Notes: generated by a model from the letters alone, not told the origin. DNA of 37,100 bases from Hymenobacteraceae bacterium (GCA_947459175.1 CANHCT010000013.1:1-37100), one strand, 5' to 3'. Numbered from the stretch's first letter, positions 7,987-17,271 are shown. Made by a program: numbers and translations.

Positions 7987-8370
7987 GTGAAGGCCACCAT
8001 CAGCATATTGATTGCCCTCTGGATTCTATCGGGCAGCCTGATGCCGGGGAATGATATGGAAGAGCTGGTTAAAATTCCGGCCCTTTTGCACCATTACCAG
8101 GAACACAAAGCCGTTCATCCGGGCGAGGTACTCAGTTTTTCGGATTTTATTCTGGAGCACTACAGCCAAAAGCCCTGCGACGACAGCAACCACGAAGACC
8201 TGCCTTTTTTCAAGCACAACCTGCCGTGCCTCATTTTTCTGATTCCGAAAATTGAGGTCTCAGCGGAAAAGCCGCCGTTTTGCTGCCTGCTTCCTGTTAT
8301 CCATTCGCCTGAGCCACCCGCTCTGCTCCTCTCCTACTGCGGACAGGTTTGGCAACCCCCGAAAGTCTGA
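7987..8370 (+). CDS. Small exported His/Cys-containing protein at the head of the metal-efflux operon
   Basis: 127 residues from GTG 7987-7989 (M-KATISILIALWIL). A TTG nine bases upstream overlaps the predicted -7 element and is less likely. Residues 1-20 are hydrophobic and look like a signal peptide or membrane anchor, followed by MPGNDMEEL. The mature part has clustered metal-ligand residues: LLHHYQEH, HYSQKPCDDSNHED and FFKHNLPC. From memory it resembles short conserved proteins that sit beside CzcA/CusA operons in Bacteroidota. A periplasmic metal-binding or sensing role is inferred, not shown. It precedes the pump gene by 102 bases on the same strand and probably opens the operon. Confidence 0.7.
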   Translation: MKATISILIALWILSGSLMPGNDMEELVKIPALLHHYQEHKAVHPGEVLSFSDFILEHYSQKPCDDSNHEDLPFFKHNLPCLIFLIPKIEVSAEKPPFCCLLPVIHSPEPPALLLSYCGQVWQPPKV

Positions 8371-8472
8371 GGAAATGACCTTTTGATTTCCAGCTTTTGC
8401 CACCGGCAGAGGTTGAGAAAATCCGGGCCGCCGGCCATTTCCTGTTTCCTTTTTTCATGACTTTTTTCTTCT

Positions 8473-11400
8473 ATGCTTGACCGCATTATTCATTTTTCTA
8501 TTCATAACAAACTGATTGTAGGCCTGTTAAGTCTTGGCCTGGCCATTTGGGGCATTTGGTCGGGACTGCGCCTGCCCATAGATGCCGTACCCGATATTAC
8601 CAACAATCAGGTGCAAGTCATCACCTATTCCCCCTCGCTTTCGCCTCAGGAAGTGGAGCGGTTCATCACCTTTCCTGTAGAAATGAGCTTGTCAAACATC
8701 CCCCAGCTGGTGGAACTGAGGTCCATTTCCCGCTTTGGCCTTTCGGTGGTGACGGCTGTTTTTACCGACGAAACCGATGTGTATTGGGCCAGGCAGCAGG
8801 TTTCCGAAAGATTGGTTTCGGCAGCAGACCAGATTCCGCCCGGGCTCGGAAAACCCGAATTGGGACCCGTCTCTACGGGGCTGAGTGAAATTTTTCAATA
8901 CACCATCGGAGTAAAAAAAGGCTACGAAAACAAGTATTCCCTCAGCGATTTGCGCACCATTCAGGACTGGCAAATCCGAAGGAGCCTGCTGGGCACACCG
9001 GGCCTCGCCGATGTGAGTAGTTTTGGAGGCTATGTAAAACAATATGAGCTGGTTATGGAGCCCGAAAAACTGATGTCAATGGGCATTTCGCCGGTGGACC
9101 TGCTGGATGCCCTCCAAAAAAACAACCAAAACACCGGCGGAGGTTACATTTCCAAAGGAAGCCAGGCATGGTACATCCGAAGCGAAGGCCTGATCCGGGA
9201 CCTGGACGAAATCGGGGAAATCGTAATCAGCCGCAACAAAGCCGGCCTTCCGGTACTCATCCGCGATGTGGCAAATGCACGGTTTGGGCAAGCCGTCCGC
9301 TACGGAGCCATGACCAAAGACGACAAAGGAGAAACGGTGGGCGGCATCGTGCTGATGCTGAAAGGAGAAAACTCAAGGGAGATAAGCCTGCTGGTAGAAA
9401 AACGCATAAGAGAAATTGAAAAAACCCTTCCCGAAGGCCTGGAAATCAAGGTTTTTCTGGATCGCTCCGAACTGATTGACAGGGCCATCAACACCGTAAA
9501 AAACAACCTGCTCGAGGGTGCTCTTATCGTCATTTTTGTATTGGTGCTGATGCTGGGCAACCTCCGTGCGGGCCTCATCGTGGCTTCTGTCATTCCGCTT
9601 TCCATGTTGTTTGCCCTGGCCATGATGAAGCTTTTCGGGGTTTCGGCCAACCTGATGTCGCTGGGCGCCATCGACTTCGGCCTCATTGTGGACGGGGCTG
9701 TCATCATTGTAGAAGCCGGTCTTCACCATGTGGGCCTCGTCTTCCGAACCCAAAAACCAAGTCAGGCAGAGATGGACGAAGAGATATTCCGCTCAGCAAG
9801 CAAGATTCGGAATTCGGCTGCCTTCGGTGAGATGATCATTTTGATTGTATACCTGCCCATTCTCGCCCTTACGGGAATAGAGGGAAAAATGTTTGCCCCT
9901 ATGGCACAGACGGTTGCATTTGCGATAGCCGGGGCTTTCCTGCTTTCACTAACCTATGTTCCCATGATGTCGGCACTGGTGCTGAGCAAGAAGGTCAGCC
10001 ATAAAATCAGTTTTTCGGACAGGCTGATGGCGGGTCTTTTCCGCTTGTATGAACCTGTGCTGTTGTTTAGCCTGAAATTCAAAAAAACACTGATTATCAG
10101 TATGTTTCTGATATTTTTTGCTTCGATTTGGGTTTTCACCCATCTGGGGGGCGAATTTATCCCGAGTCTGGATGAAGGAGATTTTGCGGTAGAAACCCGC
10201 CTTTTGCCCGGCACCTCAATGGATGAAACCATCCGGCAAAGCTTACAGGCAGGAAAAATTCTGAAATCACGGTTCCCCGAAGTAAAAGAGGTAATCGGAA
10301 AAATCGGGACCAGCGAAATTCCCACTGACCCCATGCCCTTTGAGGCCTGCGACCTGATGATTATCCTGAAAAATAAAGAAGAATGGACTTCGGCAAGCAG
10401 CCGGGATGAACTTGCAGAAAAAATGCAGGCTGCCCTGGAGGAAATTCCCGGTACCCAGTTTGGATTTCAGCAGCCCATTCAAATGCGTTTCAATGAGCTG
10501 ATGACAGGTGCCCGGCAGGATGTGGCCATTAAAATTTATGGGGACGATCTGCCGGAACTTGCCAGACTGGGCAAGTTGACGGCAACCGCCATAGAAAAAA
10601 TTGAAGGACTCAAAGATCTGTATCTGGAAAGGGTTACCGGTCTGCCCGAAATGGTAGTCAAAATAAACAGGGAAAAACTGGCCCGCTACAACCTGGATGT
10701 GGATGCCGTAAACCGGGTGATCAATACGGCATTCGCCGGAACAGCCACGGGAAAAATATATGAAGGCGAAAAGCGATTTGATCTGGTGGTCCGGATGGAT
10801 ACCAGCCGAAGAACCGGCATGGAAGACCTGAAAAATCTTTTCATCCAAAATCCTGAAAAACAGAATATTCCGATTTCGGAGCTGGCCGAATTCAGTTTCG
10901 AAGCCGGGCCAAATCAGATCCAGCGGGACAAAACAAAAAGACGGATAACGGTAGCCTTCAATGTGAGGGGCCGGGATGTGGAAAGCATTGTGGCAGAGGT
11001 AAAAAGAGCGATAGCAAACAAAGTGAGCCTTCCACCCGGCTACCATTACGAAATTGGCGGACAGTTCAAGAATCTGGAAGAGGCCAAAGGAAGGCTTTCG
11101 GTTGCGGTGCCGGTGGCCTTATTTCTGATTTTCGTTTTGCTCTATTTCACCTTCCATTCCATTGCCCGGAGTCTGCTGATTTTCTCTGCCATTCCGCTCT
11201 CGGCCATAGGGGGAATTCTGGCCCTTTGGGCCCGGGGTATGCCCTTCAGCATTTCAGCAGGCATTGGCTTCATTGCCTTATTTGGCGTGGCAGTTTTGAA
11301 CGGCATTGTCCTGATGGCTGAATTCAACAACCTGAAAACGAACCGATTCGGCGATACCCGCTCCGTTATTCTGGAGGGAGTAAAAGTCCGGCTGCGGCCC

Positions 11401-12834
11401 GTATTGATGACCGCTTTGGTAGCATCCCTCGGGTTTCTTCCGATGGCATTTTCGGGAGGTGCGGGCGCCGAAGTACAAAAACCCCTGGCCACTGTGGTCA
11501 TAGGAGGATTGGTTTCGGCCACCCTGCTTACCCTGTTCATTTTGCCTGCTCTCTACCTATGGCTGGAAGAAGGGCTGCTGAAAAAAACCAATTCCAAAAC
11601 TGCCTTTATCCTGATTCTTTTGGCCATTGCGGGCAAAACCGCAGTAGCACAGCCAAGAGTGATTTCCAGGAAAGAAGCCCTGGAAGCGAGCAGGGCCCAT
11701 TATCCCGGATTACAGGCCATAAAGGAAAAATTGGAAAGCCAAAAGACCATGAAAGCGACCGCTTCCGATCTGGGAAAAACCAATTTCGGCATTCAGATCG
11801 GGCAATACAACAGCCGGGACCAGGACCAGTATTTTTCCATGAGCCAAAGTTTTCCGCTGCCCGGTGCCATTTCCAGGCTCCGCGAATGGTATGAACAGCA
11901 GGCCATTAGCGGGCAATGGACCCTGAAAAAAGCCGAAGCAGAACTGGACCTGGAAGTAAAAAATGCCTATCAGGAAATGGTTTTCGGTCAGGAGAAAATA
12001 CGGTTCTTGATGCGGCTCGATTCTTTATTCGGACAAGTAAAAAGGGCATCTGAGCTGCGCCTGAGAGCCGGCGAAACCAACGAACTGGAAGCTGCCCTTG
12101 CCGAAAACCAGGCCATGCAGGTCAAAACCCAAATCATGTCGGCCAGAAGCGATTTGAAAATGGCCATGCTGGGCCTGCAAAGTCTGATGCAGGGCAGCGA
12201 CAGCCTGGTGGCAGCAGAAGAAGAAGAAGCAGGGGACATTGCTCTGCCGGAAGGAAGCAAGGAAATGGAATTATGGATTGAAAATCATCCGTTTACACAG
12301 GTTTATAAGCAAGAAGAAAAGGTAGCCCGAAGCTGGGTTCAATACGAAAAAACCAAAATCTGGCCTGAATTTTCTCTGGGCTATTTCAATCAGTCGCTCC
12401 GGGGAACGCCCCTCGAAAACGGAACACTTGCCACCGGGCAAAATCGTTTTCAGGGGGTTTTGGGCACCATTTCCTATCCCCTCTGGCAAAAGCCGGGAAA
12501 GGATAGGATAAAAGCAGGGCAGCAACTCGAAAAAGCCCTGCAGCTGGAAACCCGTACCCAGAAAAACCGCCTCGAAGTGAGGTTGAAAATGGCCATTCAG
12601 GAATGGCAGAAAATGAAAAGGCAGGTGGCTTTTCTGGAGAAAGAAGGCCTCCCCACTGCCCTCCTCATCCGCCGAAACGCCCTCAAAAGTTTTCAGGCCG
12701 GCGACATCGGTTTTTTGGAATTCAGCCAGGCACTGAAAAGAAGTCTGGATACCGAACTGCTTTGGCTTGAATCCCGTCATCAACTTAATTTAAGCAAAAT
12801 CAACATCGAATTTTTCACCTCTCAAAACCTCTGA
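8473..12834 (+). CDS. CzcA/CusA heavy-metal efflux RND transporter fused to a TolC-family outer-membrane factor
   Basis: 1453 residues. Residues 1-~1035 are a complete HME-type RND pump: N-terminal TM helix, LPIDAVPDITNNQVQV, and the proton-relay signature DFGLIVDGAVIIVE with Asp401, Asp407 and Glu414. This is the DFGxxVDxxxxxVE pattern of CzcA-type (Zn/Co/Cd) pumps. The pump ends with the second block of TM helices (FLIFVLLYFTFH to LFILPALYLWLEEG). Residues ~1043-1060 then form a signal-peptide-like hydrophobic stretch ending AVAQ. Residues ~1061-1453 form long amphipathic helices typical of outer-membrane efflux proteins (DLEVKNAYQEMVFGQEK, RAGETNELEAALAENQA). One gene therefore supplies both the inner-membrane pump and the outer-membrane channel. 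Such fusions of about 1450 residues are known in Bacteroidota. The adaptor gene follows 2 bases later. Confidence 0.95.
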   Translation: MLDRIIHFSIHNKLIVGLLSLGLAIWGIWSGLRLPIDAVPDITNNQVQVITYSPSLSPQEVERFITFPVEMSLSNIPQLVELRSISRFGLSVVTAVFTDETDVYWARQQVSERLVSAADQIPPGLGKPELGPVSTGLSEIFQYTIGVKKGYENKYSLSDLRTIQDWQIRRSLLGTPGLADVSSFGGYVKQYELVMEPEKLMSMGISPVDLLDALQKNNQNTGGGYISKGSQAWYIRSEGLIRDLDEIGEIVISRNKAGLPVLIRDVANARFGQAVRYGAMTKDDKGETVGGIVLMLKGENSREISLLVEKRIREIEKTLPEGLEIKVFLDRSELIDRAINTVKNNLLEGALIVIFVLVLMLGNLRAGLIVASVIPLSMLFALAMMKLFGVSANLMSLGAIDFGLIVDGAVIIVEAGLHHVGLVFRTQKPSQAEMDEEIFRSASKIRNSAAFGEMIILIVYLPILALTGIEGKMFAPMAQTVAFAIAGAFLLSLTYVPMMSALVLSKKVSHKISFSDRLMAGLFRLYEPVLLFSLKFKKTLIISMFLIFFASIWVFTHLGGEFIPSLDEGDFAVETRLLPGTSMDETIRQSLQAGKILKSRFPEVKEVIGKIGTSEIPTDPMPFEACDLMIILKNKEEWTSASSRDELAEKMQAALEEIPGTQFGFQQPIQMRFNELMTGARQDVAIKIYGDDLPELARLGKLTATAIEKIEGLKDLYLERVTGLPEMVVKINREKLARYNLDVDAVNRVINTAFAGTATGKIYEGEKRFDLVVRMDTSRRTGMEDLKNLFIQNPEKQNIPISELAEFSFEAGPNQIQRDKTKRRITVAFNVRGRDVESIVAEVKRAIANKVSLPPGYHYEIGGQFKNLEEAKGRLSVAVPVALFLIFVLLYFTFHSIARSLLIFSAIPLSAIGGILALWARGMPFSISAGIGFIALFGVAVLNGIVLMAEFNNLKTNRFGDTRSVILEGVKVRLRPVLMTALVASLGFLPMAFSGGAGAEVQKPLATVVIGGLVSATLLTLFILPALYLWLEEGLLKKTNSKTAFILILLAIAGKTAVAQPRVISRKEALEASRAHYPGLQAIKEKLESQKTMKATASDLGKTNFGIQIGQYNSRDQDQYFSMSQSFPLPGAISRLREWYEQQAISGQWTLKKAEAELDLEVKNAYQEMVFGQEKIRFLMRLDSLFGQVKRASELRLRAGETNELEAALAENQAMQVKTQIMSARSDLKMAMLGLQSLMQGSDSLVAAEEEEAGDIALPEGSKEMELWIENHPFTQVYKQEEKVARSWVQYEKTKIWPEFSLGYFNQSLRGTPLENGTLATGQNRFQGVLGTISYPLWQKPGKDRIKAGQQLEKALQLETRTQKNRLEVRLKMAIQEWQKMKRQVAFLEKEGLPTALLIRRNALKSFQAGDIGFLEFSQALKRSLDTELLWLESRHQLNLSKINIEFFTSQNL

Positions 12835-12836
12835 AA

Positions 12837-14003
12837 ATGAAAACCAACCACCTTCTTATTCTGATTTTTTCAGTCTTTGCCCTTGGGGCCTGCCACCAAA
12901 AGCCGGAGGAAAAGGAAGAAAAAAAACCGGTTCCAAAATCAGGGAGCAACCATCTGTCGCTCAGTGAAGCACAATGGCAACAGTCTGGATTTCAATTCGG
13001 GAAGCCGGAAGTTTCGGAGCTTCCGGGCATTATACAAGTGCAGGGCATTCTGGATGTGCCACCTCAAAATCTATCCTCTGTATCGGCCATGGCCAGCGGA
13101 TTTGTAAAAAAAACCGACCTGCTTCAGGGAACCCATGTGCACAAAGGCGATGTATTGGTTACCCTGCAAAGTCCTGAATTCATCAGCCTTCAGGAAGAAT
13201 ACCTTTCCAACCGGAGCAAACTGGCTTTTCTGGCGCAGGAAGCCGAAAGACAACAGGGTCTGGCCGAAGAAAAAGTAGCCTCAGCCAAATTGTTTCAGCA
13301 GTCCAAATCGGAATATGAAAGCCTGAAAGCCAGGCAAAACGGACTCAGACAAAAACTGAAAATGCTGGGCTTTTCGATACCGGTTCTGGAGAAAGGCGAG
13401 ATACGGTCTGAACTCGAAATCCGCTCTCCGGCCGATGGATATGTAACGGATGTGTTCATCAACCCGGGGAAGTTTATTCAGCCCCAGGACCTGATTTGTG
13501 AAATTGTGAATCCGGAACACCTTCATTCAGAGCTATATGTTTACGAAAAAGACATTTCGCAGATTAAAAACGGACAAAAAATCCGCTTCCATCCCCTTGG
13601 CAAACCCGGGGAAGAGCAGGAAGCCGAGGTTTATCTGATCAGCCGGAAAATCAATGCCGACCGTACAGTACGGGTTCACGGACACCTGAAAAAAGACAAT
13701 CCTTCTTTGATTCCGAACATGGCCATTCAGGCTGTCATTGAGGTAGGAAACCGGAGGGGACTTACCCTTCCGCTCTCTGCTGTGATCAGCTTCGGGGGCG
13801 AAAAATTCGTTTTTGCCGCCAGAAAAGGACAGGGAAAACGGCCCGTATTTGAGAAAATAGTGGTAAAAACAGGAACCGAAACCCGGGATAAAACAGAAAT
13901 CATTTCCTCCGAACCGCAACTCAGGACCAGGGATGAAATTGTAATTTCAGGGGCACACCTTTTGCTTTCGGTGTTGGAAAACAGCGAAGAGGAAGCAGAC
14001 TGA
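12837..14003 (+). CDS. Efflux RND periplasmic adaptor lipoprotein (CzcB/CusB-like)
   Basis: 388 residues beginning MKTNHLLILIFSVFALGAC. The lipobox LGAC places the lipidated cysteine at residue 19. A Lys/Glu/Pro-rich linker (residues ~22-36) is followed by the lipoyl/hairpin core: GFVKKTDLLQGTHVHKGD, a coiled-coil segment (~115-185), then SPADGYVTDVFINPGKFI, and a C-terminal beta barrel ending around residue 380. This is the membrane-fusion subunit that bridges the pump and channel in the periplasm. The start is 2 bases after the stop of the pump-channel fusion, which implies coupled translation. No His-rich metal-binding N-terminus or C-terminal CzcB-specific domain is obvious, so the metal cannot be read from this subunit. 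Confidence 0.93.
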   Translation: MKTNHLLILIFSVFALGACHQKPEEKEEKKPVPKSGSNHLSLSEAQWQQSGFQFGKPEVSELPGIIQVQGILDVPPQNLSSVSAMASGFVKKTDLLQGTHVHKGDVLVTLQSPEFISLQEEYLSNRSKLAFLAQEAERQQGLAEEKVASAKLFQQSKSEYESLKARQNGLRQKLKMLGFSIPVLEKGEIRSELEIRSPADGYVTDVFINPGKFIQPQDLICEIVNPEHLHSELYVYEKDISQIKNGQKIRFHPLGKPGEEQEAEVYLISRKINADRTVRVHGHLKKDNPSLIPNMAIQAVIEVGNRRGLTLPLSAVISFGGEKFVFAARKGQGKRPVFEKIVVKTGTETRDKTEIISSEPQLRTRDEIVISGAHLLLSVLENSEEEAD

Positions 14004-14115
14004 CAGTCGGAAAATCGAGACCAACCTGAATTGAAATAAATCAGGAAAACCCTGTATCCGATATCTGCTTTTCCGGTACGGGGATATGCCGCTTGCTTGG
14101 AAAAAAATATGGAAA

Positions 14116-15105
14116 TCAGGCCGTTATGACCTCCCGTGATTCTTTTTCTTTGAAGGATTTGCGGGGCTTCAGGTTCAGGGTTTGAAACAATTGCTCATCA
14201 TGATCCACGCCGGGGTTGGGTGTGGTAAGCAGCCTTTCACCGCTGAAAATGGAATTGGCACCTGCCATAAAACAAAGGGCTTGTTCTTCGTCGCTCATCA
14301 TCACCCTTCCTGCCGAGAGCCTCACCATGGCTTTGGGCATCATGATCCGGGCAGTGGCAATCATCCGCACCATGTCCCAAACCGGAACTTTCGGTTGCTT
14401 TTCAAGGGGTGTTCCTTCTACGGGCACAAGCGCATTTACCGGCACCGACTCAGGATGACCGGGCATATTGGCCAAGGTTACAAGCATTTTCACCCGGTCG
14501 AGGTTGGTTTCGCCCATCCCAATGATTCCGCCTGAGCATACTGAAATCCCTGATTTTCTGACATTTTCCAAAGTATGGATTCTGTCGTCGAAGTCCCGGG
14601 TGGTGATGATTTCGTTGTAGAAATCATCGGAGGTATCCAGATTGTGGTTGTAGGCATAGAGTCCTGCATCTTTCAGCTTTTCGGCCTGCGATGCCGTGAT
14701 CATGCCCAGGGTACAGCACACTTCCATATCCATGGCATTTACGCCTTTCACCATGTCGATTACCTTGTCAAAATCGCGGTTGTCGCGGACCTCCCGCCAG
14801 GCTGCGCCCATGCAAAAACGGGTAGAACCTTTGGATTTGGCCTGAGCTGCGGCTTCCAGCACCTCCTCTACCTCCATGAGTTTATGGACCTTTACATCGG
14901 TATGGTAGCGGGCCGCCTGAGGGCAATAAGCGCAATCTTCGGGGCAACCGCCGGTCTTCACCGAAAGAAGGGTACACACCTGAACCTCCTGAGGATCATG
15001 GTTTTGCCGGTGAACGGTAGCAGCCCGGTAAACCAAATCGAGAAAAGGAGCATTGTAAATGGCTTCGGCTTCGGCTATGGTCCAGTTGTGGCGGATGGCA
15101 GTCAT
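14116..15105 (-). CDS. bioB: Biotin synthase
   Basis: 329 residues. The radical-SAM cluster motif C-x3-C-x2-C is present as [12 protein letters not shown] (Cys54, Cys58, Cys61). The ligands of the auxiliary [2Fe-2S] cluster that donates sulfur are also present: Cys98 in [10 protein letters not shown], Cys130/131, Cys190 in [12 protein letters not shown] and Arg262 in [15 protein letters not shown] is another invariant stretch. The enzyme inserts sulfur into dethiobiotin in the cytoplasm. No other bio genes are adjacent, and the metal-efflux operon converges on it with 112 bases between. I saw no BirA operator or riboswitch upstream. The 195 bases before the start are short and T-rich with no clear promoter. 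Confidence 0.97.
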   Translation of the reverse strand: MTAIRHNWTIAEAEAIYNAPFLDLVYRAATVHRQNHDPQEVQVCTLLSVKTGGCPEDCAYCPQAARYHTDVKVHKLMEVEEVLEAAAQAKSKGSTRFCMGAAWREVRDNRDFDKVIDMVKGVNAMDMEVCCTLGMITASQAEKLKDAGLYAYNHNLDTSDDFYNEIITTRDFDDRIHTLENVRKSGISVCSGGIIGMGETNLDRVKMLVTLANMPGHPESVPVNALVPVEGTPLEKQPKVPVWDMVRMIATARIMMPKAMVRLSAGRVMMSDEEQALCFMAGANSIFSGERLLTTPNPGVDHDEQLFQTLNLKPRKSFKEKESREVITA

Positions 15106-15300
15106 TTGGTCAGATGTTTTGCTTGCAAAAAAAGGAAAAAAGGCTTTGAAATGAGAATATTCGGGAAATAAACCTTGGCAGGCCGGTATGGCCTCCTGCT
15201 TCCCGATTTCAATTTGCGAATTATATGAAAAAAGGATGCCCGGATTGGGGGATGCTTCTGAGGCGGGGTGGATGGGAAGGCAGAGGGGAAGCAGAACAAG

Positions 15301-16092
15301 CTAATTGCTCAGAATGTTATGGATTGGTTTTCCAATTCCATTTAAAAGCAACTCCAAATGTCCGCCTGACCTGACGTAACCTATTGTAATTTGGTCAGCA
15401 ATGGTTATCATGATTTGGTTGCGTGTCTGTGCATTTTGACTGCTTACCCGTTTTACCGATTTGTCAAAGGGTGTGATGATGAGCAGTCTGCCTTGTTCCA
15501 ACGGCTCTTCAAATTCGGGTTCTAATTTTCCATTAAGCCCTCTTGCCAATGCCAAAATGATGGGCTGTTTTCCTTTGAGCAAATAATGCAACACATCTTT
15601 TTCTATTTGGCTGTGAAAACCGCTGATAACGCAATTTCCCTTTTCTCTTTGCTCTATTGCCCAATCATAGCATTTCAATATCACCGAAGCAGGCACTTGC
15701 CGGCTGCATAAAAAAGCTGTTTTGGGTAGCCTTAAAAGGTCTGTATTGCCAAGGCTTTCTTTAATAATGGTGTTTTCGGCTCCGCTCAACCACCGCATGG
15801 AATGGTGCGTTTCATTTTTGCATTCTGCCAGGAAGTGTAAATTTTCCGGTTTGTTTTCAATAAGTGCTTCTTTCTTTTTTCTACTCCAGCCTTGTATTTG
15901 TTTTTCTCTGTAAAATGCTTTGTCTATCCTGTTATATTCTTCAAAATATACCAACTGAACGGGAAGTCTTTTTTTTGTGTGATTGGCACCTTTGCCATCT
16001 TGGTGCTCGGCCAGGCGCCGCTCAAGATTTTTGGTACTCCCCACATAATAACTATCATCAGAGCATTTCAATATGTACATATACCCTTTCAT
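15301..16092 (-). CDS. GIY-YIG nuclease fused to a DprA/SLOG-like Rossmann domain
   Basis: 263 residues with two distinct halves. Residues 1-~80 are a GIY-YIG domain: MYIL (5-8), YYVG (15-18), ERRLAEH with Arg25/26 and His30, and YREKQIQGWSR with the metal-binding Glu63. Standalone YhbQ/UPF0213-like proteins end soon after. Here the frame continues through a linker containing Met99. It enters a second domain, residues ~115-262: LPKTAFLCSRQVPASVILK, NCVISGFHSQIEKDVLHYLL, LLIITPFDKSVKRV and a C-terminal Rossmann strand IADQITIGYV. This matches the short DprA-like SLOG proteins of Bacteroidota, normally a separate gene. The join lies near 15796-15830, with no sign of a frameshift. It sits 3 bases after a DUF3293 gene. 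A nuclease guided by a nucleotide- or DNA-binding module is inferred; substrate is unknown. Confidence 0.82.
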   Translation of the reverse strand: MKGYMYILKCSDDSYYVGSTKNLERRLAEHQDGKGANHTKKRLPVQLVYFEEYNRIDKAFYREKQIQGWSRKKKEALIENKPENLHFLAECKNETHHSMRWLSGAENTIIKESLGNTDLLRLPKTAFLCSRQVPASVILKCYDWAIEQREKGNCVISGFHSQIEKDVLHYLLKGKQPIILALARGLNGKLEPEFEEPLEQGRLLIITPFDKSVKRVSSQNAQTRNQIMITIADQITIGYVRSGGHLELLLNGIGKPIHNILSN

Positions 16093-16095
16093 AGC

Positions 16096-16596
16096 TTACT
16101 TTTCTGGAGCCCGGGCTTGAGCGTAGCCGAAACCCGGCTCCACAGAAAGGCCGTTTTCTTTCGGCCAAAATTGTATGGTTGTGTTGCCTTCAAAATCCAG
16201 TGTTTCTATCAGACTGGCTTTCAAGCCCACAGTACCCGCAACGATGGCCCGCTGACCATATTTTCTTCCTAACTCAATTGCCTCTGACAGATTTATTCCC
16301 GGAATAAAAAAGCTCTCTTCAGGCGGCCAAACTCCTTCCGCATCCTGCCCCCTGCCTGAAAAAATTGAATGCGTGCTTAGGTCAGATTTCAACATCTCAT
16401 TCCGGATCTGATTCTCTTTGTCGGAAAGTGGTACAGATAGAGGATTCCATGCTGTGATAAATGCCCAGTTTTGAAAGCCTGAACGAATACAAAACAGATC
16501 GAGTTCAGTATTGATTTGACCAACCTTGATAGGCTTTTCCAATCCATCCACCTGATAATCAGTATTTAAATATGCTTTGATTAAATCCTCTTCCAT
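16096..16596 (-). CDS. DUF3293 domain protein
   Basis: 166 residues. WAFITAWNPLSVPLSDKENQIRNEML and the later IPGINLSEAIELGRKYGQRAIV match the DUF3293 family of small cytoplasmic proteins of unknown function. Family members usually have just this 'AFITA.NP.S.......N...' core. No signal peptide or transmembrane segment. It is the first gene of a two-gene unit: its stop lies 3 bases before the start of the GIY-YIG/SLOG fusion, so the two are likely translated together. The region is AT-richer than bioB and glgB on either side. No function should be assigned. Confidence 0.8.
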   Translation of the reverse strand: MEEDLIKAYLNTDYQVDGLEKPIKVGQINTELDLFCIRSGFQNWAFITAWNPLSVPLSDKENQIRNEMLKSDLSTHSIFSGRGQDAEGVWPPEESFFIPGINLSEAIELGRKYGQRAIVAGTVGLKASLIETLDFEGNTTIQFWPKENGLSVEPGFGYAQARAPEK

Positions 16597-17010
16597 GATT
16601 TATTTTTTTGCTTATCGGTATGTTCTCATGATGATATGGCCAATGTACAGGGTCAGGATTTCAATTTCAAAATTCAATTTGAAAATGCGCCAAAGGCCGG
16701 GAGTTATGCAGTTTTCGCAAAAACCGATTTCCTGTCTTTTTCTGATGCTTCCTGAGGCATCCCAAACATGGCACTAAATTGTCGGGCAGTTTTCAAATTT
16801 TTAAGAATCCAAATAATTGACTCTCAGGGATTTTTTTTCGAAAAAGGGCTCCTGGCAATAGGGAAGGCAAGGCCAAATACCCTTTTACTTTTTTGAATCG
16901 GGAAGGCATATTTCCCAAACTATTGGGCTGGTGTTTGTACTTCGACAGAAAAAAAATTGGGGTTTTGCTGTGAAAGCTCTATTTTTAAATTCAGATTTAA
17001 ACTAAAAATT
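16597..17010. other. AT-rich divergent intergenic region
   Basis: 414 bases between the divergent DUF3293 gene and the small basic protein gene. No credible coding frame was found on either strand. It must hold the promoters for both units, but I found no exact TAnnTTTG -7 element. TATTTTTA at 16980-16987 is the nearest match ahead of the plus-strand pair, 23 bases from its ATG. No hairpin or repeat stands out. Confidence 0.5.
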
Positions 17011-17271
17011 ATGGCAACCAATCAGGGCAATTCCTCAAGAAAGGGCGCAATCCGGTCCAGAAGCCAATTTTTTAATCCTTCAACAGGGCATTACATAAAA
17101 AGAGATTCCAGTAACGGTCACTTTTTAGATGTTAAAGCCGACGGTGAAAAATTCAAAGGGGTAAGGATTGAGAAAGCCCAGGCCAAAGCCAATCCCAATA
17201 TATCAAAGGATCAAGCCATTAAAGCAGAAATGGCAGTGGTATCAGTGCTCAACAAAACAAAGCAAGCATGA
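17011..17271 (+). CDS. Small basic protein paired with a TIR-like gene
   Basis: 86 residues from ATG 17011. A TTG-initiated extension 54 bases upstream is rejected because the homologous-looking core starts later and the extension is AT-driven. The sequence is Lys/Arg-rich with a central block FFNPSTGHYIKRD, then GHFLDVKADGEKFKGVR, and a short C-terminal helix. From memory this block recurs in small hypothetical proteins of many bacteria. I know no function. There is no signal peptide or membrane segment. Its stop overlaps the next start as ATGA (17268-17271), which points to strict coupling with the TIR-like protein, as in toxin-antitoxin or effector-partner pairs. That role is inference. 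Confidence 0.75.
   Translation: MATNQGNSSRKGAIRSRSQFFNPSTGHYIKRDSSNGHFLDVKADGEKFKGVRIEKAQAKANPNISKDQAIKAEMAVVSVLNKTKQA

Noticed and set aside
10267-11046. A 259-codon minus-strand frame inside the RND pump gene
   Set aside because: Antisense to the conserved pump; aromatic-rich sequence is typical of a reversed coding frame.
15178-15201. GC-rich hairpin (GCAGGCC...GGCCTCCTGC) considered as a terminator of the GIY-YIG/SLOG gene
   Set aside because: The stem has an unpaired internal loop and no U-tract on the minus strand.
15102-15299. A 65-codon minus-strand frame between bioB and the GIY-YIG gene
   Set aside because: Composition is Pro/Phe/Lys-rich without a motif, and it overlaps the bioB start.
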